From assembly GCA_015487895.1 (NCBI GenBank), contig WFOW01000051.1:1-20525 (forward strand): DNA of 20,525 nucleotides, written 5' to 3'. A program made the translations under genes and the position numbers. The notes under the pieces were generated by a model. It was given only the letters and a program-made list of their open reading frames with translations, searched no databases and was not told the origin of the DNA. Positions 15,314-20,525 of the stretch are shown here, piece after piece (the first letter of the stretch is position 1; each line of letters opens with the position of its first letter). The DNA comes from Gammaproteobacteria bacterium (GTDB lineage Bacteria > Pseudomonadota > Gammaproteobacteria > S144-34).

Positions 15314-17467
15314 ATGCACCGCCACGTGCGTCTCGACCCGCGCGGCCTGCTCGCGGCGGCGGCCCTGCTGGCCGGCCCCGCGGCGGCCGGCGCCGACGCG
15401 ACGCCCGCCGCGGGCGCGGACGAGGGCGACGTCATCACGGTCACCGCCTCGCGCGTGGAGCGCCGCGCCCGCGAGGTGCCGGCCGCCATCACCGCCATCG
15501 ACGCCAACCGCATCGAGCAGACCCAGATGCTCAACGTGAAGGAGGCGATCACGGGCACGCCCGGCGTCCTCATCGACTCCAAGAACGGCGGCTACGACGT
15601 GCGCCTCATCATCCGCGGCGCCGGCCAGAAGGCCAACTACGGCGTGCGCGAGATCATGGTGCTGCGCGACGGCGTGCCCATGACGGACCCCGACAGCTTC
15701 TCGCGCTTCGACTTCATCGACACCCAGGACATCGAGCGCATCGAGATCACCCGCGGCCCCGGCAGCCTCTACGCCGGTGGCGCCGCCGGCGGGACCGTGC
15801 ACATCATCTCGCGCTCGGTCTTCGACGCCACCAACCGCGTGCGCCTCGGCCTCGGCGCCCACGGCGCGCGCACGGCGCACGCGCGCCACGGCTGGATGGC
15901 GGGCGAGTCCGACGCCCTCGCGCTGAGCGTCTCGCGCCGTGTCCTGGGCAACGCCTGGCGGCACTGGAACAAGTTCGACACCACGCAGATCGGCCTCAAG
16001 CACGGCCGCCTGCTCGCCGACGGCGGCACCTGGGAGACCGAGCTCAGCTACTCCGAGGCCGACCTGCAGCTGCCGGGCTCGCTCGACCAGACCCTGTTCG
16101 AGGAGTACCGCCGCACCGGCACCGTCGAGGCCACACAGGATCCCTGGAAGCACAAGGGGCGCTACTCGCGCATCTGGTTCCTCACCTCCCGCCTCGAATG
16201 GAGCCAGGGACGGCTCACCTTCAAGCCCCGCGTCTACGCCAACCGCTGGGAGCATTTCCACCCGGTCACCGGCACCATCAACGTCAACCCGGGCACCACG
16301 GTGCTGGGCACCGACCTGGAGCTCGCCTGGGAGCACCGTGCCGCCGGCGCGCCCGCGCAGCTCGTCGGCGGCGTGACGGTGCGGCTCGACGACACCGACG
16401 CCTCGCGCAAGTACAAGTACGCCGACGTGGCCACGGGTTTCGGGGGCCGCATCACCGCGACCCTGTCCGACCGCACCGGCGACCTCATGTCCACCCAGCG
16501 CGCGCGCATCCTCCTGTGGGGCCTCTACCTGCAGGAGACCCTGCGGCCCGCGCCGCGCTGGCTGGTGGACATCGGCGTGCGGGTGGACCGCGCGCGCTTC
16601 GACATCCGCACCGACCAGACCTGGCGCTACGACTACGCCAAGGGCACCTATGTGCTGGATCCGGACGTCATCCGCGTCGACCGCGCCTTCTGGCTCGCCT
16701 CGCCGCGCCTCGGGGTGAGCCGCCGCCTGAACGACACCCTCAGCCTCTACCTCTCGCTCGCGCAGGCGAGCCAGGTGCCTTCCGAGAACGAGCTGCGCAA
16801 GAACGCCGCGCTCGACCCCGCCACCGTGCGCAATGCCGAGATCGGCCTCAAGGGGCGCGCGTCCGGCTGGCGGCTGGACCTCGCCCTCTACCGCATGCGC
16901 GCCACCGACGAGATCGTGGCCGTCCTCGACGCCGGGGGCGACACCACCTTCCAGAACGCCGGCGAGACCCGCAAGCTCGGCCTCGAGCTCAGCGGCCGCC
17001 TGCGGCTGGCGCGGCGCTGGTGGCTCGGCCTCGACTACGCCTGGAGCGACTACACCTTCGAGCGCTTCACCGAGGTGCTGAGCGGGGTCTCCTTCGACCG
17101 CTCCGGCAAGCGCATCCCCTACGTGCCCCGTCACCAGTGGTCCGTGAGCATGGAGTACGAGCACCCCTCCGGCTTTCACGCCAGGATCCAGTCCGACAGC
17201 TGGGGCAGCTACCACATCGACAACGCCAACTCCGAGACCTACGGGGGCTACCGCTGGGTGACGAGGCTCGCGCTCGGCTTCCGGCGCGGGCCACACCGCC
17301 TGCTCCTGACGGTCGACAACCTCTTCGACGACCGCTACGCCGTCGAGGTCAAGAAGAGCACTTACCGGGCCGGGGGCACCTGGCGCGAGAAGCACTACTA
17401 CTACCCGGCCGCGCCACGCGCGGTGATGCTCACCTACCGCTACGAGCTGGGGGAGACGCGCCGATGA
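15314..17467 (+). CDS. TonB-dependent outer-membrane receptor
   Basis: This is a predicted 22-stranded beta-barrel that imports a scarce ligand across the outer membrane using TonB/ExbBD energy. The 717-residue product has a signal peptide (LLAAAALLAGPAAAGA, cleavage near residue 26) and a TonB-box-like DVITVTASR at residues 39-47. The plug domain reads VKEAITGTPGVLIDS, LIIRGAG, MVLRDGVPMTDP and IEITRGPGSLYAGGAAGGTVHII. The barrel follows, with LSLYLSLAQASQVPSENELRKN, YAWSDYTFERFTEV and DNLFDDRYAVEV near the end, typical of siderophore/metal receptors. The last strand ends YRYEL followed by five residues; the terminal aromatic is not the very last residue. A strong GGGAGGGAAGG precedes the ATG. 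The stop overlaps the next gene as ATGA. The ligand is unknown; the neighbours suggest a metal. Confidence 0.93.
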   Translation: MHRHVRLDPRGLLAAAALLAGPAAAGADATPAAGADEGDVITVTASRVERRAREVPAAITAIDANRIEQTQMLNVKEAITGTPGVLIDSKNGGYDVRLIIRGAGQKANYGVREIMVLRDGVPMTDPDSFSRFDFIDTQDIERIEITRGPGSLYAGGAAGGTVHIISRSVFDATNRVRLGLGAHGARTAHARHGWMAGESDALALSVSRRVLGNAWRHWNKFDTTQIGLKHGRLLADGGTWETELSYSEADLQLPGSLDQTLFEEYRRTGTVEATQDPWKHKGRYSRIWFLTSRLEWSQGRLTFKPRVYANRWEHFHPVTGTINVNPGTTVLGTDLELAWEHRAAGAPAQLVGGVTVRLDDTDASRKYKYADVATGFGGRITATLSDRTGDLMSTQRARILLWGLYLQETLRPAPRWLVDIGVRVDRARFDIRTDQTWRYDYAKGTYVLDPDVIRVDRAFWLASPRLGVSRRLNDTLSLYLSLAQASQVPSENELRKNAALDPATVRNAEIGLKGRASGWRLDLALYRMRATDEIVAVLDAGGDTTFQNAGETRKLGLELSGRLRLARRWWLGLDYAWSDYTFERFTEVLSGVSFDRSGKRIPYVPRHQWSVSMEYEHPSGFHARIQSDSWGSYHIDNANSETYGGYRWVTRLALGFRRGPHRLLLTVDNLFDDRYAVEVKKSTYRAGGTWREKHYYYPAAPRAVMLTYRYELGETRR

Positions 17468-18330
17468 GGCGGCGACGGATCATGGCGGCGCTCGCGCTCG
17501 CCGCATCGCTCGCCGCCGGCTGGCCCGCCCGCGCCGGCGGCCCGGCGGCGGATCCCGCCTGCGAGGGCGTGCCGTGGCTGGAGCGGCTGCCCGGGCGCGA
17601 GCGCACGCGCGCCACCTACCGCCTCGCGGGCGGACCCGTGGAGGGGCTCGAGGCGCGCATCGAGCCGCCCGAGGGGCGCACCCCCTTCCCCCACGGCCTT
17701 CTCGAGCCGGATCCGCCCCGCCCGCCCGCCGTCCACCTGGCGGATGGGCGCCTGGTGGTCGAGCGCGGCACCCGGGGCAACTACCACTGGCTGGAGGTCA
17801 CCGGCACGGCGGCCGACGGCACGCGCGTGCGGGCGGCGACAGCGCACTATTTTTCCGGCCACGGCCCGGCACCCACCACGCTGCTCGGCCGTCCGCGCCC
17901 CGGGCTTGCGCTGCTGCCCGATCCCCTGCCCCGCGAGCACGCCCGCTACCGCGCGGGCGAGCAATGGCCCTTCATGGTCGTACTCGACGGCCGACCCGTC
18001 GGGGGTTTGGAGGTCGCGCTCTGCACGGGCGGCCGCCTCCTCGGCCGCTGGCGCAGCGACGCCGCCGGCCGCGTGCGCGTGCGCTTCCCGACGGACGCCC
18101 CGCTCCACGCCGCGCAGGGACGTCACGGGCGCCACCGCGCCGCGCCCTTCCGGCTCGTCGCCCGCGCCACCGATGCGGGCGGCACGCGCCACGCCGCGAG
18201 CTTCGCCTACACCCTGCACGCGCCCGTCACGGAGACACGCAGCGGCGGCGCGGGGCTCGGCGCGCTGCTGGCCGGGGCGGGCCTGGGCATCCTCGCCCTG
18301 CGCCGCCGCGGCGGGAGGGCCGAGCGATGA
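17464..18330 (+). CDS. Secreted DUF4198-like protein with C-terminal membrane tail
   Basis: Tentatively assigned by eye. The 288-residue product has a signal peptide (IMAALALAASLAAGWPARA, cleavage near residue 25). A beta-rich region then contains GLALLPDPLPREHARYRAGEQWPFMVVLDGRPVGGLEVAL and DAAGRVRVRFPTDAP. This matches the pattern of DUF4198/COG5266 proteins, some of which are annotated as periplasmic components of cobalt or nickel uptake. The C terminus is a glycine-rich hydrophobic segment (GGAGLGALLAGAGLGILAL, residues 261-279) followed by RRR, like GlyGly-CTERM sorting tails or a simple membrane anchor. It overlaps its neighbours by ATGA on both sides, so it belongs to the receptor unit. 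A role as periplasmic ligand carrier is inferred. Confidence 0.7.
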   Translation: MRRRRIMAALALAASLAAGWPARAGGPAADPACEGVPWLERLPGRERTRATYRLAGGPVEGLEARIEPPEGRTPFPHGLLEPDPPRPPAVHLADGRLVVERGTRGNYHWLEVTGTAADGTRVRAATAHYFSGHGPAPTTLLGRPRPGLALLPDPLPREHARYRAGEQWPFMVVLDGRPVGGLEVALCTGGRLLGRWRSDAAGRVRVRFPTDAPLHAAQGRHGRHRAAPFRLVARATDAGGTRHAASFAYTLHAPVTETRSGGAGLGALLAGAGLGILALRRRGGRAER

Positions 18331-19358
18331 CCCTCACGGCCTGGCGCACCCTCGTCCAGGGCCTCATGCTCGCGCTCACCGTGTGGGGCGCCGTGATCGT
18401 CGGCCATTACTCGGCCGAGAAGCTCTCGCGGGCCCTGCCCGCGCTCGCCTGCGCCCACGACAGGCAGAACGGCGCCTACTGCGTGCTGGTGCCGCTGCAG
18501 CACCAGATGCACCACCGGGTCGGCGAAAGCCTGACGCAGGGCCTGCAGCTCACCGCCGACACGCTGCTCGCCCCGCTCCTCACCCTCGCCGCCTTCCTCA
18601 CCTTCTACCTCGTGCTGGGCAAGGCCTTCTGCGGCTGGGTGTGCCCGCTCGGCACCGTGCAGGAATGGCTGCACCGCCTCGGCCGGCGGCTCGGCGCGCC
18701 CCTGCAGCGCCTCGCGCCCGAACGCGCCCGCCGCCTGCGCTGGGTCAAGTGGGCGGTGCTGCTCACCCTCGTGCTCGGGCTGCCGCTCGTCTCCGGCCTC
18801 GGGCTGCTGCCGCACGACTTCCGCGATCCCTTCTGCCAGGTCTGCCCCTCGCGCATCGTGAGCAGCCTGCTCACAGGCGACACCACCCAGCTCGCGCTGC
18901 GCCACGACAGCGTCTGGGCGACCGCCCTCGGGCTGGCCGGCAACGTCCTCACCGGGCTGGTGCTGGTGGCCGCGCTCGCCTGGCGCCAGCCCTTCTGCCG
19001 CGTCTGCCCCCTGCTCGCCCTCAACGCCGCCTTCCAGCGCCTGGGCCTGATGCGGCTCGACAAGCGCGCCCACGACCGCTGCGGCCGGTGCGGCATCTGC
19101 GTGCGGGCCTGCCCCATGGACATCGGCGAGATCGCCTCGCGGCACGGGCGCGCGGCCTTCGTGGAGGACTGCACGCTCTGCGGGCGCTGCGCCGAGTTCT
19201 GCCCCGACGACGACGTCATCCGCCTGCGCTGGGGGCCGTGGACCTGGTTCCGCTCGGCCCGCGCCTACTACCGGCGGCGCCTGCGCGCGGGCAGCCCCGA
19301 CGGCACGCCACGCGGCCAACGGGGCGGCCGCCGTGACGCCGGGGAGGCCCGGACGTGA
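18327..19358 (+). CDS. Membrane polyferredoxin, NapH/CcoG-like 4Fe-4S protein
   Basis: A predicted inner-membrane electron-transfer protein. The 343-residue product has about five hydrophobic segments. Between them are FCGWVCP (Cys102, Cys106), FCQVCP (Cys170, Cys173) and FCRVCP (Cys224, Cys227), as in the NapH/NosR/CcoG superfamily. Two classical 4Fe-4S ferredoxin motifs follow: Cys252/255/258/262-Pro and Cys282/285/288/292-Pro. The loop after the first membrane segment carries Cys42, His44, Cys52 and QHQMHH (58-63), a possible periplasmic metal site. Related proteins serve metal handling: CcoG reduces Cu2+ during cbb3 oxidase assembly and FtrD works in ferrous iron import. It overlaps both neighbours (ATGA and GTGA), with GGGAGG before its ATG. 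Which metal or partner it reduces is unknown. Confidence 0.88.
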   Translation: MTLTAWRTLVQGLMLALTVWGAVIVGHYSAEKLSRALPALACAHDRQNGAYCVLVPLQHQMHHRVGESLTQGLQLTADTLLAPLLTLAAFLTFYLVLGKAFCGWVCPLGTVQEWLHRLGRRLGAPLQRLAPERARRLRWVKWAVLLTLVLGLPLVSGLGLLPHDFRDPFCQVCPSRIVSSLLTGDTTQLALRHDSVWATALGLAGNVLTGLVLVAALAWRQPFCRVCPLLALNAAFQRLGLMRLDKRAHDRCGRCGICVRACPMDIGEIASRHGRAAFVEDCTLCGRCAEFCPDDDVIRLRWGPWTWFRSARAYYRRRLRAGSPDGTPRGQRGGRRDAGEART

Positions 19359-20026
19359 CGGCGCCCGGGGCGGCCGGGCCAGTGGACGTGGCGGCGGCCT
19401 TCGGCCTCGGGGTCTCGATGGGCGCGAGCGCCTGCGTCCTCGCCTGCCTCCCCTACGCCGGGCTCTGGGTCGTGGGCCACGCGGGCCGCGTCCGCACCGA
19501 CCTTGTGTGGTTCTCGGCCGGACGCGTGGCCGCCTACACCCTGCTCGCCGCCGGCGCCGCCACGCTGGGCAGCGCGGTGGCCGGCACGCTCGCCCTCGGC
19601 CTCGGCCGGGCGGCGCTCGGCGCCGCCGCCATCCTTGCCGGTCTCTGGCTCTGGCACGACCGCGCGCCCGCCGGCGCGTCCGCGCCTGCCTGCCACGTCC
19701 GGCGTGTGGACGGTGCCGGGCGACGCTGGCACCCCTTCGCGCTCGGCGCCGCGCTCAGCCTCACGCCCTGCGCCCCGCTCGCCGCCGTCCTCGCCCATGC
19801 CGCACAGGCGGCAAGCACCCGCACCGGGCTCGCCGTCGGCCTGAGCTTCGGCCTCGGTGCGGTCCTCTCGCCGCTGCTGCTCCTGCTGCCGGCCCTCGCC
19901 GGCGCGCGCGAGCGCCTCGGGCGGGCGCTCGCACGCCACGGCCTTCTCCTCCGGCGCGTGCCGGCGGCGCTGCTTGTCCTCCTCGGGGCCGTGCGGCTGG
20001 CGCAGGCCTGGACGGGCGGCGGCTGA
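19355..20026 (+). CDS. CcdA/DsbD-like or TauE/SafE-type membrane protein
   Basis: A 223-residue inner-membrane protein with about six hydrophobic segments in two halves. Each half carries a cysteine next to proline where CcdA/DsbD proteins have their redox pair: CVLACLP (Cys27, Cys31) and SLTPCAP (Cys139). CcdA and DsbD move reducing power from cytoplasmic thioredoxin to the periplasm. The same fold group includes HupE/UreH and TauE/SafE-annotated proteins that are linked to metal and cbb3 oxidase clusters. The start at GTG 19355 overlaps the polyferredoxin stop (GTGA). Function in this unit could be thiol reduction or metal transport; the sequence does not settle which. Cys113 lies in the loop between the halves. 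Confidence 0.75.
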   Translation: MTAPGAAGPVDVAAAFGLGVSMGASACVLACLPYAGLWVVGHAGRVRTDLVWFSAGRVAAYTLLAAGAATLGSAVAGTLALGLGRAALGAAAILAGLWLWHDRAPAGASAPACHVRRVDGAGRRWHPFALGAALSLTPCAPLAAVLAHAAQAASTRTGLAVGLSFGLGAVLSPLLLLLPALAGARERLGRALARHGLLLRRVPAALLVLLGAVRLAQAWTGGG

Positions 20027-20049
20027 GGCCGGAGCCACGCGGACGCGCC

Positions 20050-20493
20050 ATGGGCACGCTGGCGGACCTGCTGCGGGCGCACCTCGACCACGCCATCCTC
20101 GTGGTCCTGGGCTCGATGAGCTTCGTGCTCGTCTGGCTCGTTACCGAGCGCCTGCTCTACCTGAGGCGCGTCGACCCCGGCGCCTTCCCCTCGCGGGAGG
20201 CCCTGGAGATCGCGCTCACGCGCCATCTCACGGCCATCGCATCCATCGGGGCCAGCGCCCCTTTCGTGGGCCTGCTCGGCACCGTGCTCGGCATCCTCGT
20301 CACCTTCCACGACCTCGGCACGAGCGAGCGGGTCGACGTCCGCACGGTCATGGTGGGACTCGCCCTGGCGCTGCAGGCCACCGCCCTGGGTCTTGTGGTC
20401 GCCATCCCGGCGGTGCTCGCCTACAACGGACTGTCGCGGCGGGTGGAAGTGCTGCTCGCACGGCGGCGCGAGGGTGCGGGGACGGAGGGCTGA
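20050..20493 (+). CDS. Short ExbB/TolQ/MotA-type proton channel protein
   Basis: ExbB-type proteins form the pentameric inner-membrane stator that, with ExbD, powers TonB. The 147-residue product has three hydrophobic segments (about 15-35, 64-86 and 99-125). It carries the family motif APFVGLLGTVLGILVTFHDLG, and VMVGLALALQATALGLVVAIPAVLAYN, which is the conserved third helix region. It lacks the N-terminal extension and long loop of E. coli ExbB (244 residues), as do many short ExbB proteins in TonB receptor operons. It starts 23 bases after the preceding gene with a weak ribosome-binding site. An exbD, and perhaps tonB, would be expected next. The stop lies in the loop of the inverted repeat at the window edge, so the last residues should be treated with care. 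Confidence 0.9.
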   Translation: MGTLADLLRAHLDHAILVVLGSMSFVLVWLVTERLLYLRRVDPGAFPSREALEIALTRHLTAIASIGASAPFVGLLGTVLGILVTFHDLGTSERVDVRTVMVGLALALQATALGLVVAIPAVLAYNGLSRRVEVLLARRREGAGTEG

Positions 20494-20525
20494 GCCGTGC
20501 GAGCAGCACTTCCACCCGCCGCGAC
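20433..20525. repeat. Perfect 32-bp inverted repeat ending at the window edge
   Basis: Positions 20494-20525 are the exact reverse complement of 20433-20464, with 29 bases between. The left arm is the coding sequence for the ExbB C terminus (LSRRVEVLLAR region). A 32-bp perfect repeat of coding sequence that runs precisely to the end of the sequence is most simply explained as a fold-back read or assembly artefact. Confidence 0.95.

Noticed and set aside
15134..17395. About 754 codons of open frame continuing upstream of the radical SAM gene on the minus strand
   Set aside because: It lies antisense to the TonB receptor gene. The radical SAM family length and a ribosome-binding site support the GTG at 15133, so this is not a giant fusion protein.

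Overview
The window is very GC-rich (about 70% or more by eye) and looks like a chromosomal segment of a gammaproteobacterium, plausibly of the Chromatiales/Ectothiorhodospiraceae type. The reasons are the classical gammaproteobacterial block recN - fur - bamE - rnfH - ratA - smpB - ssrA, next to an hrcA-grpE-dnaK-dnaJ heat-shock operon under a CIRCE operator (HrcA control is present in only some gammaproteobacterial orders). The placement rests on gene order and protein features only; no phylogeny was run.

Layout. 1-4400: heat-shock operon on the minus strand, hrcA > grpE > dnaK > dnaJ (dnaJ cut by the left edge), with a perfect CIRCE and a sigma70-type promoter upstream of hrcA and an inverted repeat in each intergenic spacer. 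4448-10165: housekeeping genes in alternating orientation: nadK and recN (+), fur (-), bamE (+), then a minus-strand unit of an SNF-family sodium-dependent transporter, ratA and rnfH. 10293-11282: smpB and ssrA (tmRNA, tag ANDDAYALAA), the two core parts of trans-translation. 11449-12190: a FitAB/VapBC-type toxin-antitoxin pair directly behind the tmRNA gene, closed by a strong hairpin. 12270-15133 (-): a PflX-like radical SAM protein overlapping a small Mth938-like protein, followed by an orphan secreted beta-propeller-like protein. 15314-20493 (+): a tightly overlapping gene set encoding a TonB-dependent receptor, a secreted DUF4198-like protein with a C-terminal membrane tail, a NapH/CcoG-like membrane polyferredoxin, a CcdA/TauE-like membrane protein, and a short ExbB/TolQ protein.

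The most interesting part is the last one. It puts an outer-membrane TonB-dependent importer, a periplasmic protein, a membrane iron-sulfur electron-transfer protein and a disulfide/thiol-type membrane protein into one translationally coupled unit. This is what one would expect of a reductive metal (copper, nickel or iron) uptake route; the substrate cannot be read from the sequence. The right edge of the window is an exact 32-base reverse complement of sequence 29 bases upstream, probably a fold-back artefact at a contig end, so the gene following exbB cannot be trusted.
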